Shown in pieces: positions 22,691 through 34,532 of a stretch of 64,000 nucleotides of DNA (position 1 is its first letter; the number at the start of each line of letters is the position of its first letter). This DNA comes from Fistularia commersonii (lineage: Eukaryota > Chordata > Actinopteri > Syngnathiformes > Fistulariidae). The notes below the pieces were generated by a model. The model was not told the DNA's origin, ran no database searches, and worked only from the letters and a program-made list of their open reading frames with translations. A program made the position numbers and the translations under genes. The stretch is taken from NCBI GenBank assembly GCA_037954325.1, contig JBBMNZ010000001.1, positions 17,485,258-17,549,257 on the forward strand, in the 5' to 3' direction.

Positions 22691-24404
22691 ACAGTTATAT
22701 CTTCGTCTTTTTTTTGTGGGTTACATTTCAGTGAGAATACATAATTAGGGTCCTCCTCGGTGTGGCAACTTAGGAGGAGAATCTGACTTGCCGAGGAGAA
22801 ACCAGCAGAGCGGTGGCAACACCGAAATGGCTGAGTGACAACAGGACATGGCGGAAAGAGGACAGAACCCTGAGGAAAGGCCACAGCCATCACACCCCAT
22901 CTGACTGACAGCCGGACTCCTTGGTAACAATGGAGACGAGACATGGGTGCAGAGACATAAAGCCCAATGATAACCATGGCGTGTGTTCACCCGATACTGG
23001 GAAGTATTTTCAAGCCAATTTTTAACGTAATATCTTGTAAATTCTCAGATAAAGTCTGGAAGATGCCATGGTTTAATATGATTGTTTTTCAAGTAATTTT
23101 ATTCTCTGCTTATTCATCATTATGTTTGAGATGATTTTTCAAATTTAAAACATTCTGAGGCAAAAAAGTTATAATTAACTCATGACACTGATACATTGGA
23201 AAACAATCAAGTGAGTTTACTGAAGAAAAAGGGGAATAAAGAGGATGAAAAGAATGTGAATTATCAAAGAAGTGTCAAAACCAACATCTGAATTTTAACA
23301 TGATCACAAGTCTGGTAATTCTAAATCTACAACCATATTTGTTTGTTTGTTGGTTTTAATAGTCACAGAGTCTTGATCCAGGACTGCCACCTGAAAAGCT
23401 GTAAATCAGGACCCATGCTCATAAGCAGACAAGACACAAGCATGGTAAGTCTGAATCCACACTCACATGACTCATCTTCATCCATTTTCCTGGAAATTGA
23501 GAGGGTTCCAGCCCTCAGTTCTTCCTCCCTTATTAACACTAGAGCTAATTATCTCTAAATGTGTTTTTCACTGAGGAGCAGGATCCTGCCGACACGTGGC
23601 CCAGCAGCAGGGCACCTGCCTCTTCTTGGCTCTCTTGTCCACTTTCTGGGAAAAATATATGTTCTCCCTGATTTTTTTTGCCAATTTTTTTAAACTTCTC
23701 GCTAATTTCCTTATAATTGTCTTGGCCATTATTTGGTAATAACTTGCCCAATTTCAGCATTAAAAAGATTTTTTGTGACGTCTTACCTATTTAGGTGATT
23801 TCTTACTCAATTTCAGACGGTTCCTGACATGTTTTATGATAATTGCTCAAATAATTTGGTTTGTTTGTTTTTTTGCTGCATTCCAAAAAAAAAAGAAAAT
23901 TTTGGGGGTGGATTTTCAAGTATTTCTCTGATACTAAACTGATGATTTTTATGTAGAATGAAAACATTCTTCCTGACCAAGTCAGTTTTAGCACATAATT
24001 CAGGCTAAATGCAAAAAAAAAAAAAAAAAAACACAATTATAAAAATTATTCAAAGCAAACATCAGATTCAGACCCTGAAAATTTTCTTCTGTGTTTTTTC
24101 TTGATCTGAAGTTAATTTGTTGCTCTGTCAATTTTTTCTCTCTTCAGAAAATGTTTCCCTTTCAATTGAAATCATTGAATTTGTTTCTGAAATTATCTAT
24201 TATGCATCTCAGATTTCATTGCATGGCTGTACGATGACAGTAAAGCTTGTATTCTATTCTATTGTATATATATTTATTGTTTTTTATCAGGATGAGTTGG
24301 TAGGTTAACTCATTTTCTAAATCTGTAATTATAAAGGAATTTTCACTGCTTTGGGTAGCAGATTCCCACACACACGTCGTTCAGTCGTCGGAGTGAGTTG
24401 GTAC
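22691..24404 (-). other. arhgap5: ARHGAP5 intron 3 remainder; retroelement-type tail
   Basis: About 22690-22990 is GC-richer and of unknown nature. The remainder is AT-rich with an A-run at 24014-24031. At 24205-24262 the sequence GATTTCATTGCATGGCTGTA followed by CAGTAAAG and (TTCTA)n looks like the 3' tail of a fish retroelement whose body is no longer recognisable. Confidence 0.5.
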
Positions 24405-24482
24405 CTTGATCAAACTGTTTCTGGATGTTGTCCTGGTCCGTCTTGTTCCCGCTGACCCGGTACAAGCCTTCGGTGGTGAGAC
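24405..24482 (-). CDS. arhgap5: ARHGAP5 coding exon 3: catalytic arginine-finger exon
   Basis: A 78-nt exon completing Gly1297 and encoding residues 1298-1322 plus the first base of Asp1323. It carries the RhoGAP signature EGLYRVSGNK; the arginine, Arg1305, is the expected arginine finger that completes the active site of the bound Rho GTPase. The rest, TDQDNIQKQFDQ, matches p190-B. The acceptor is TGTCTGGCAG|GTCTC and the donor is CAAG|GTACCA, which has the invariant GT but is weak after position +2. Skipping this exon (78 nt, divisible by 3) would keep the frame and delete the catalytic arginine, which would give a GAP-dead protein. Confidence 0.95.
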
Positions 24483-25925
24483 CTGCCAGACAAAAACAGG
24501 GCTCATTAATATTCTGACTGCATCGCTGTTCACTCGGGGACAAAGGCTGGCGTCACACACTCATCATACATTATGTGAAATTCTAGCAGATTTAGAGGTC
24601 ATTTCTTGCGGACTTTCCCGGAATTTCATGCTGATTTTCAATTATTGAAAAATGTTATATTATATTTGCATTTTCTTGTTAATTTCCAGCAGATTGTAAG
24701 AAAATGCTTATTTCCCATGGCTTTTGAGGTGATTTCTTTCTTTTTGGGTCATTCATGATCATTTTATTAGTGGTTTCTTGCTTATTTCTTGAGAATGTTA
24801 AAAGTGGGTCAAAAGACTGAACAGTGGCTTTTATCCAACCACATTTTGCTCTTTTTTCATTTTTGCTGGAATCAACACAACAGTCAGTTCACAGGTTTCC
24901 AGAAAAAGCCTCTGCAGCAGCGCCTTGTCCCCTGTCGGATGTTATTTTGGCTTTGCTGCTTGGATAATGATCATTTTGTTTGTCTTTAAAATTGGTGGCA
25001 GGGTTGAAACTTTCGTAAGAAATGGAAACGGTTAAGAATTGGACAAATCCAAGGGCTGAGACAGTGGGTCCCCGTGCCACATGGTCAGCAGCCTCCGGCA
25101 GCCCATAACTTATAAAGCACACAGAGAAGAAGGAGTTTGATCCAAGAGGTGAAGGCAGCAAAGTAGCTTCCATTTACATAATTCAAACAGATTCCTCTGC
25201 AGCAGGCACAATTTCATTTCTGGTCCCCCAGAGAAAACGGAAAGGGGGTGTTAGGCGGTTGGGTAGCATGCAGCTCATCTTGTGACAAAACGCCACCTTG
25301 TCAGATCTTGCAGAAATATTTCCATGATAGCTGGACTGGCTGAATGTTACCACCAGAAGATGTTTGAACAGACGGCCATTACTTTTTTCCTTGTTTAAGG
25401 TAATCTTCTACAGATTTTTTGGTAAATTTCTTCCCAACTGTCAGCTGGTTTCTGGTAGATCAGAGGATTGCCCTAGGATTTCATTTGTGATGATTTCTTG
25501 CTCATTTAGACTGTAGCAGGTTTTAAGTGAATCTGCTCACAGCCAAATAAAAAAAGGACAGTTGCAAATTGTATTTGTGTTTTTTGCTTGCTTTTTGCTG
25601 GATCTAAAATTCAATCCACCGATTAAAGCAAAAACTGTCATCAGGGTGTGTTTGTGTGTGTGTGTATGTTTCACAAGGAGTGTTAGCTGGTCTGAAGGCA
25701 GCACATGTGGAGGCAAAGAGTCTTAATTAGAGATTTAATGTGTGTTCTGGCTGCAGGAGTGATGGAACTACACGCACGAACGCGAACGCGCGGGCGCATG
25801 CATGAACACACGCACAGAGTTAAACACATGCCATCCATACAAGCTGTAATTCTGCTCAGTCGCTGCTACAAGGTCATCCACACTGCAGTACACATGCCTC
25901 TGTGTTTGTTGTGTGTGTGTGCATG

Positions 25926-25965
<40 letters not shown>

Positions 25966-26083
25966 GTCCCTGCAGAGGCTGTAAAACAGACAGTATTATG
26001 TAAATACAGATTTAATGGATTCAAGTAAACCTTGTTAAGTGTGAGCGTCAATTGATGTCTGGGTGTATTTCTGAGCCTGTTTG

Positions 26084-26123
<40 letters not shown>

Positions 26124-26236
26124 TGAGCGTGTGTTTGGGAGCACTTTGGCTTAACGCTTACATTAACAGGAATCTGTGGAAAGCAGCGTTTTTGCTAAAT
26201 GACCTCAGTCTAATCAGCAAGCCACTCGACCCACTT

Positions 26237-26282
<46 letters not shown>

Positions 26283-26826
26283 TGCATATGTCGGTGTGCA
26301 TGTGTTTGTGTGTGTGCAGCACGTGTCTCAGCGTCAGCAGAATCCACGAGCTCACAAACCTGCGGGCGAGTGACTTTAAATCCTTTGTGCTGCTGTATGT
26401 TACAGCGCAGTTATTTATTTACAGCTGATCCTTTATGATGTTCCATCATTCATCGCTCATCTCTGCCTTTAATTTCTTGGACCATTTCCTCTGTTTATAA
26501 ACAGTTCCTAATTGGGTTGTTTTTTAATCTTGTTTTTTTTCTGTTATTTCTCATAATTTTGGGGTGATTTCTTCTTCCTGTTTTTTAAGATTTATTTATT
26601 TTTGTTTATAGGCCGTTTCTTCTTTATTCATTTTAAATAGTTTTTATCAAATATTTCTGATATCTTCAGACCAGATTGAATGCTTAGACTCAATCACTGT
26701 CAACCACGACAAAAAAAAAAAAAACTAAAATCTTTCAATCCTCGGAGGATAGATGTGACTATGTTGCGGCTTCTGGTTTTGATCATCTACACCGCAAGCC
26801 ATACAAAACCAGTTACCAGTTATTAG
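24483..26826 (-). other. arhgap5: ARHGAP5 intron 2, part next to exon 3, GT-rich
   Basis: No gene seen. AT-rich with a cluster of GT microsatellites at 25910-25964, 26086-26134 and 26240-26320, and CA/CG-rich sequence at 25772-25820. Confidence 0.6.
25910..26320. repeat. Cluster of three (GT)n microsatellites
   Basis: Runs at 25910-25964, 26086-26134 and 26240-26320, each interrupted by GC or AT units. Between them lies ordinary sequence. Confidence 0.9.
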
Positions 26827-27050
26827 GGTTGGTGTGGCGCAGAGGGTTAGAGCAGTTGCCCTCTGAACCACACATTCTTGGTTCGACTTCTGGCTTCTCC
26901 TAGCCTGTTGAAGTGTAGTTGAGCAAGACACTGAACCCCTGGCGCTGTTCCTTAGCTGCCCTCTGCTTATGGTGCATCCATGATGGGTTAAATGCAGTGG
27001 TCAAATTTCAATGATGTTGTGCTATATGTGATAATAAAGGCATTTCTTCT
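26827..27050 (+). mobile_element. tRNA-derived SINE, copy 1
   Basis: Starts with an A-box-like TGGCGCAGAGGGTTAGAGC and a B-box-like GGTTCGACTTC about 40 nt later, the internal Pol III promoter of tRNA-derived SINEs. The body contains GTTGAGCAAGACACTGAACC, and the tail has AAATTTCAATGATGTTGTGC and an AATAAAG. A second copy with the same body is at 36204-36456. It lies in intron 2, antisense to the gene. Confidence 0.8.
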
Positions 27051-28361
27051 TGTGGTTCACAGAAGTTGGTCAGAGTTGACCTCAGGTTACTAAGCATTTG
27101 GTTCAACTGCTATTGAGCCAAGTCATTTACTGCGCACATGGACGTCACAATTACTGATTCTTACATGGGTAACAAAATGCAGCATCGCTAACTCTTACTC
27201 TATTTGATTAAACCCTGTCATTGATGCTCAACAGGATGTAGCGCACACAGGTACACGCATGCATGCACGCACGCACACACGCACGCTCACATGCACACAG
27301 GAAGTTTGTAGCTCATGTTTGCATGCTAGAATCTTGATAAGACTCATCCTGCTGAGATCTGATCTAATATCCTGATACCTGAACTGTCTCTCTCTCTCTG
27401 ATACTGTATCACTGTGACAACCATCAGCTGGGGGTGGAGGGAGCAGGAAGCGATGCAATGAGTGAAAGTCAATGACAGTCTATTTTTACACTGCATGAGT
27501 AATTGAGCCGGTGCCTCTGTTGGAGCTGCAGGTTGGAGCTCCTGGACTGAGACCGTCATCATATCAGTAAGTGAATCACAGAGGGGCTGCGGTGCCTTAT
27601 CCTTCCACTGGGAAATCATCACATGACCCCCCAACCCCAACTCTGGGAAGCTGCATCAGATGTCAGTTGAGCATCAGAAAGACATTGCATGTTCTTGACT
27701 AGCTGAAAGCCAGGTTAAACATTGGGACACTGAAAAAAACAAACAAACTTGAAATCAAATATGCAAGCTCGCTCAATGATGAGGGAAACTCAGCAAATCT
27801 AAAGAATCACTGATGTCCCGTGTTCCATTTAACATCAGTGACAGCAACGAAGACGTTAGCTGTCAACTGAAGTTCCAGGACAGTGGGCATGACAAGGTCA
27901 AAGGTTAGCTACACAACACTGGCAGCACATTGTTGCAAACACCAGCAGCTAAAGTAAACCCTGTCCTGCCAGTGTTCGCCTGTGGCCATCACCTGGATGT
28001 GCGTATTCATGTTAGATTTCATAATCAATAGGTGTGTGGCCATCATTTACTGTTTTTTCTTATAGCTTGCAGTTTAAACTTTAAGCATAGCATATGAGCT
28101 GTGCTGTCTCTGGGCTGGAGGGACTTCATCAGTCTGTCGGTTAAGAGAAGCGTCCTGGAGTGACAGCTGTGTGAGCACAAGGTGAGTTCCATGTGCAGGT
28201 TGACACCTTCCAAACAGCAGGGCCTAAGAGAGGATTTACTTGATGTTTTCATCATCTGTCAAGAGAACATCTCCTCTTTACCTTTAACATCAAGCATGTC
28301 ATCGATTTTACCTTTATGACCCGACAAAGAGCACAGCACCTTTTCCTTCAGGCTTTTACCT
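27051..28361 (-). other. arhgap5: ARHGAP5 intron 2 stretch, no gene seen
   Basis: Contains a CA/GCAC-rich run at 27245-27300 and a (CT)n at 27388-27402. Otherwise unremarkable. Confidence 0.55.
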
Positions 28362-30195
28362 TCAAGGGATGCAGCAGCGCATCCAGCTCTTCCATCTCAT
28401 CATGTTCTCTGTATCCTCTTCTCTCACACCAAGTAACTTCACTACATCCATAAATCTTCTCTTTGGGGTCCCTCTAAAATTCCTGCATGGCAGCTCCAAT
28501 CCCAGCATTCTTCTAACAATATATTCACTGTCCTTCTTCTGTACATGGCCAAACCATCTCAGTCTGTCTTCTTTGACCTTATCTCCAAAACATCGCACAT
28601 ATGCTGTCCTTCTGACAGACTCATTCCTGCTCCTATTCATCCTTGTGACTCCTCTAAAGAACCTAAACATCTTCATTTCTGCTACCTCAAGCTATTCTTC
28701 AATGCCACTGTCTCCAAAACCATACAGCATTGCTGGTCTCACGGTCCTCTACACATTTCCTTTCATTCTGGCTGGTATTATTCTATTATATAGTGACCCT
28801 GACACTTTTTCCACCGGTTCAATCTGCTTTAACATATTTTTTTCCTATTTTCCACACTCTCCATTGCCCCAGGCTGTTGCCCATAAGTACTTAAAATCCT
28901 TCAACCCCATCATCTCAACTCCTTGTAGCGTCATCGTTCCAACTGGGTCCCTCTCATTCACACACATGTATTCTGTCTTGTTCTGACTAACCTTTATTCC
29001 CCTCCTTTAAGAGCATACCTCCAACTTTTGAGACTTTCCTTCACCTGTTCCCTGCTCTCGCTACAGATCACATCATCTGCAAACATCATTGACCATGGAG
29101 ATTCCTTTCTAATCTCCTCCGGTAGCCTGTCCATCACCACTGCAAACAAGAAGGGGCTCAGAGTTGATCCCTGATGTCGTCTAACCTCCACCTTGAACTT
29201 CTCTGTGACACCAAAAACACCTTCACTACTGTCACTCATCCTGCATAAATGTCTTGCACCAGTCTAACATACATCTGTGCCAGTCCAGACTTCTTTATAC
29301 AACAACAGTTCATCTCTCTGGATCCTGTCGTATATCTTTCTAGGTCTACAAAGGCACAATGTAGCTCCCTCTGACCTTCTCGGTACCTCCCTTATAAGCA
29401 ATCTCAAAGCAAATACTGCATCGGTAGTAATCTTTCTAGCATGAAACCATACTGGTGCTCACAAATGCTGACTTCTGCTCTCAGTCTAGTTTCCACTTTT
29501 CTTTCCCATAACTTCATTGCATGGCTCATAACTTTATCCCTCTATAGCTACTGCAATTCTGCACATCCCCCCTTATTCCTAAAAATGGGCCCCATCACAC
29601 TATTGCATTCCTCAGGCATCTTCTCACTCTTTAAGATCCTGTTGAATAATCTGACCAGAAACTCTAACACTTTCTCTCCAATACACTTCCACACTTCCAT
29701 AGGTATATCATCAGGACCAACTGTCTTTCCACTCTTCATCCTCTTCAATGCTCTCCTTACTTCACTTTCACTAATCTCTACTTTGTGCTCCACAACAGAC
29801 ACCTCTTCTATCCTTACCAGTCTTCCATTGTCCTCTTTCATCAGGTCTTCAAATCCGTTTCCATCTTCCCATCACTCTTCTAGTATCTGTCAATACATTT
29901 TCCTCTCGATCCTTGATTACCCAAACCTGATGTACAAACCTTTTTACCTATACTTCTCAGTTTTGCCAACATGTATGAATCACTCTCTTCATCCTTACTC
30001 TTCAATTTAGCATACAAGTCATCATACCCCCTTTGTTTGGCCTTTGCTACCTGTCTTTACCTTGCACTGCATCTCCCTGTACTATTGTCTTTTCTCTTCA
30101 GTGTCCCATCTCTTCTTTGCTAACCTCTTTCTCTGTATATACTCCAGCACTCCACCGCCAAGTATCCTTATCTACTTTTCTTCCAGATGACACAC
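28362..30195 (-). mobile_element. RTE-like LINE, 5'-truncated, sense with the gene
   Basis: On the minus strand, from high to low coordinates: SSGRKVDKDTW (about 30185), KRMKSGKTVGPDDIPMEVWK (about 29740), LHCAFVDLE-like remnant (29350), HQGSTLSPFLFAVVMDRLPE, MMFADDVICSESREQVKESL (about 29080), and the C-terminal MNRSRNESVRRTAYVRCFGD and LRWFGHVQKKDSEYIVRRML followed by GTPKRRFMDVV (about 28450). Several stops and frameshifts. The endonuclease part is missing, so it is 5'-truncated. It lies in intron 2 in the same orientation as ARHGAP5. Confidence 0.85.
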
Positions 30196-31296
30196 CACTG
30201 GGTGCAGTGTCTTTTTGAAAATATCGCCCCTGCGCTGAAACCTTGCAGGGCTGTGAAAAAGTATTAAATGTCAGTATTGAAAATCTGGGTGCTGTGAACT
30301 TTGTGAGGTCCTGAGGGGCATAACTGGGTCCTGACAATCAAAACTGCCCTGGCAGCCACTGAAAATAGGATTTACTTGGGAGGACAAAAAAAAACCCTAA
30401 ATATTAGTTTACTATATGTGTATGGCAGCTCATCATAAACACATATTCATATATGGGACCTCAAGAAGCAACGCAAGTTAAAAAAAACAGCGAAAAGTTT
30501 ACAACATAGCCTGGATGTCGTGACCTTTTGGACAGTGTGTTACTGAGTTGAAGATAACTTTTTAAATTTTTTTTATTTTAGAGCTGCTTAGCACTCAGCT
30601 TCATAGCACATTGCCCTCAAACATGGTGTGAGGTGACCTCTGACCTCAGCCTGATCAGTGACATGTCTGACAGGGATTGTCAGGGGTGGGTGTGCCACTG
30701 ACTCAGGTCACATAAATAGATGAGCTGTGACACAACATTCCCATTAAGCTAAGGACTTTCAGGTGTTGACAGACTGAGATAATCATATTGAGGATAAAGA
30801 GGTCTGAGTGTAAAAACACTCTCCGGTGTCAACACTTTCCCTTACAATTACCAACAGCATGTGAAACATACAGTGAGAGCAGAACGTGGATGCTTGTGCT
30901 ATTACACCCTGAAACTGGTTTCATCTCTGCTGATTATTAGAACAGAGAAGAAGAAAAACAAACCCATAGCTCAAGTTCCTCAGATTCCTCTTATCGTTGC
31001 TCAAACGCCCATTTTCTTTAGCTGTGATGGAAAAATATCTAGGAGACCACCGAGTCAGTTTGTAAAAACTTATCACAGGCCGGGGCTTAAATTATTTTTC
31101 TCTCCTAAAGTGCATCATGGTGACAATTTTATTTCAGTCTTACTTTCAGAAAAATGCTGATACCGAATTCATTTAATGGAGATTGTGCTGCAGTAAAGCG
31201 CAGCCTACGCTCAACAATGAGAGAAAATGGACACAAATGACCTGACAGAAAATGAACATTTTCAAGAGTCCTTAAATTCCAAAACCAAAAGAAAAA

Positions 31297-31323
31297 CCAT
31301 TGGAAAATTCAATTTTCCAATGG
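31297..31323. repeat. Perfect palindrome, 13-bp arms
   Basis: CCATTGGAAAATT, one central C, then its exact reverse complement. It is AT-rich and short, so it may be chance or an AT-rich cruciform. Confidence 0.9.
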
Positions 31324-32225
31324 AATTTTCCAAATTGATTTGAATATCTTAAATTTCTCTGAGCTAGATGCCAAGGTCTGACTTATGACTGAACTGGTGC
31401 AATCAGTTTAATCAGAACATGTCAGTCTAAACCTGCCACACAAACTGGAATCTCAAAAAATTTGCACAGCATTTCCATTGACGTCAAAATGGAAATGTAA
31501 TCAGGTAATCAGACCAGCTAATAGGAGTTACAAATGACATGTTACATGTTTAGACGATAATTAATTTAATTCATAAAGCAAACATTTTTCAAACTTCTGC
31601 CCTTAAAACAATGACACTGAATTGCTGAGGAGTTTCAAAAGAAAACCACCTGTGGCCAAGTGTCAGTGTATTGTTATACACCCTAAGATGCATAATATCA
31701 GTAATGATGAACACAGAAAGTAAAAAAAGAGATGTCCTCCCAGGTTCATGTATAGAAATACAGCATCCAGAAGCTGCAGGTTTGAACTTGAAGCCAAACC
31801 AAAGGGATGTGTCACCCTGCACTTCCGAGCACAGACAAATTTAGACCTGAATCTGGTTAAATAAATTAAGTTCTTATCTCCTTTTCTCAAATTGTGTTTG
31901 TTAAACACACACACACACATACACTGCTCCTTATCACCACATCAGCAGATCCCAGCCCTCATGCTCCACTTTCTCCATGAGATTCAGGTCTCATTATAAA
32001 ACTGGAAACGACATATTCACGTCCGTCGATTCCCATAAGGAAGATGAATGTGCAGGTGAAAGTGCTGCTTTTCCCCAAGGAGGCCTGGTGCAGATTTTCC
32101 CACAATCCTCTGCCTCAGGAATGAGAAACGAGCTGCACTTTCAGGTCTGGAAGTGATTGTGAAACACTGCGGGTTCATGTGTGCAGCTAATGACCTGAGG
32201 TGAGCACTTTCTTTGTCTGCCCACT

Positions 32226-32339
<114 letters not shown>

Positions 32340-32460
32340 TACAAAGTGCAGAGTACTTTTCTGGTGGAGTCATCTGTTCCTCCATCGGTGTGTTAATTTA
32401 ATGACCAGCCCTCCACACAACCATGGGGTCAATATAAATCAATAGCCAGGCTACAAGGTG

Positions 32461-32490
32461 TGTAGTGTGTGTGCGTGTGTGCGCGCATGC

Positions 32491-32536
<46 letters not shown>

Positions 32537-32540
32537 ACAC
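32461..32540. repeat. GT-rich microsatellite
   Basis: GT units with GC interruptions, ending GTGCGCACACGC, which is self-complementary at its end. Confidence 0.9.
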
Positions 32541-33254
32541 GCATAATTTAATACAGGGGTACCTTGTGTAACAAGATCCAGACACACACACACAGGCTGG
32601 TGAGATGTTTTTTGTACTAGATACTGAAGATCTACGATCTATGATCCCAGTTTATTTACTTTCTGTTCTGAAAACGTAAAGCGTTATTGTGTGTCTGTCC
32701 CGTGGTTCTTGTCCTTTCGTGATTATGTCGGTCTCTCCCTGTGTTCATGCATCTCTGTCCCCATATTCTTCTTTCTCGATTCCTATTATGTTTAAAAAAA
32801 AAAAACACATAAAGATAGATAGTATCTTCCTCCACCCCCTCCTACTCCCTGTCTTCCTAGATTTTGTCTTCCTGTGATTTCCCTCCCTGTCCTCCAGCTG
32901 TCTCCTCCTCCTCCCTGTCCTCCTGACCCTCCTGCTTCTTCCCGTCCTCCAGCTCCCTGTCCATGTGACTCCTCTTTGACTCAAGAGTATTTTTTTGGTT
33001 GGTGCTTGAGAAGTGCTGCCGCATGGTGGCTTCTTTCTAAAGATGTGACGCTAAAGGCTGGTGAAGGTTGACAGTGGAAGGAGAAAGGAGGTGCGGAGGT
33101 GTGTTTTTCTCAGACGAGCTAGATTAAATCCCTGTAACCACAACTTCAGCAGGATTAATGAATCACTGCCACGAAAGCCGAACACACACAACTTTTCAGG
33201 CAGAAATTGACAAACTAGGTCACACACACATCTTGTGCGTGCAGACACACACAC

Positions 33255-33660
33255 ACATCGTTTTGGCATGGAAGAGAGGATGAAGAAGAGAGATAAAGTC
33301 AGGATGTAGGGAGAAGGGTGAGGAAAGACAGAGGAGAGACTGAAGAAAGGTATCAGATGAGAGGTGGGGATTGAGAGAATGAGAGTAAAAATATTAGGCA
33401 AAGGAAGGGAGGATGGAATGAAGAAGGGAGGAGAGGTGAGGATGGAAGGATACAACTATACAGGGAAATGATAAAGTGAAGAATTACTGCAGACAGAAAA
33501 GAGAGAGGTAACACCTCCTGTTTTATCCTGTGTTTGACGAAAGAGGGGAGGCGACAAGAGGAAGACGGAGAGAAAGAGTGAGGAGGGAGGGAAGAGGGTG
33601 GGGAGGTGAGGATGAAAAGATGAAGCCAAATGAAAGAGAAGTGATGAGAAAGTGAGGTGG
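33255..33660 (+). repeat. Purine-rich tract
   Basis: About 400 bp consisting mostly of A and G on the plus strand (GGAAGG, GAGAGG, GAAGAAG units) and therefore pyrimidine-rich on the ARHGAP5 transcript. A smaller version of the tract at 51899-53560. Confidence 0.8.
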
Positions 33661-33750
33661 CACCATGTGCCATAAAACATGGCTGACTAAATGTCCTCCA
33701 GAGACCTTCATCAGAAATGTCGTGTGTGTGCGTGTGCGCAGTCTCTATCG

Positions 33751-33838
33751 ACCCCCCACCCCCACCCACCCACACACACACCCACACACCCACACACACA
33801 CACCCACACACCCACACGCACACACACACACACACACG
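33751..33838. repeat. C-rich and CACACC/CA repeat
   Basis: ACCCCCCACCCCC passes into mixed CCCACA and CA units. Confidence 0.9.
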
Positions 33839-34475
33839 TCGTCAGTAGATGTCTGGATAGGTTCCAGTGTGAACTGCGGTGAGTCCTGAGTGCAATGTCT
33901 GGTTAAATCCCTCTGGCTCACAGGGAAATAAGTGGTAATATTGGGGAAAAATACCTGAAAATTTATTTCAACAAAATGATTGAATCAATAATAATATTAA
34001 AAAAAATTGAAAGATAATCTTACGTTGTACTTTAAATGGTTTACTGATTGTGAAAAAATTGAAATATGCAATATAAATTATTTTTTACAAAAAAATGGGA
34101 TAATTGCATTCCTTTTTAAGTTATTAAGATATATCTGACTTTATGTGGCACATTATTTTAGATCCAAGATTCAAAGTGTTTGTCTCAATGAACAGCCTGT
34201 AAACCTGTTTCCTTGTACAATGACACTTACTTTGCTGTCCACAGTGGATCAATTCACTGCCTACTCAATGAATGCCTTCATTTAAAAACTTTTTCCTTAG
34301 CAACTTGAGGAACTTTCTTCTATCACATAACGTCCCTTTTATGGCTCATTATTATTTTTATCTCAGTGTTGTAGAACCCATTTTGGGGGGCTGTTGCTTT
34401 TCCTTATTTCATTTTATTGACAATTTATTTGCTATTTATTTTCTATACTCAGGGATTTCCATCAAATTCTGTTAT

Positions 34476-34532
34476 CCATCCATCCATCCATCCATCCATC
34501 CATCCATCCATCCATCCATCCATCCATCCATC
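34476..34532. repeat. (CCAT)n microsatellite, LINE tail
   Basis: About 14 units of CCAT (GGAT/ATGG on the minus strand) directly at the 3' end of the LINE at 34533-35889. The family's copies commonly end in this tetranucleotide. Confidence 0.95.

Noticed and set aside
26827..26905. Possible tRNA gene
   Set aside because: A- and B-box-like motifs are present but no cloverleaf can be drawn with proper acceptor and anticodon arms, and the following body recurs at 36204; it is a SINE head.
28369..28986. 205-codon plus-strand open frame
   Set aside because: It is the antisense of the RTE LINE, whose reverse transcriptase reads clearly on the minus strand.
34476..34532. Regular short repeat array as a CRISPR-like candidate (also 16720-16880)
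   Set aside because: Units are 2-4 bp without spacers, in a vertebrate genome; these are microsatellites.
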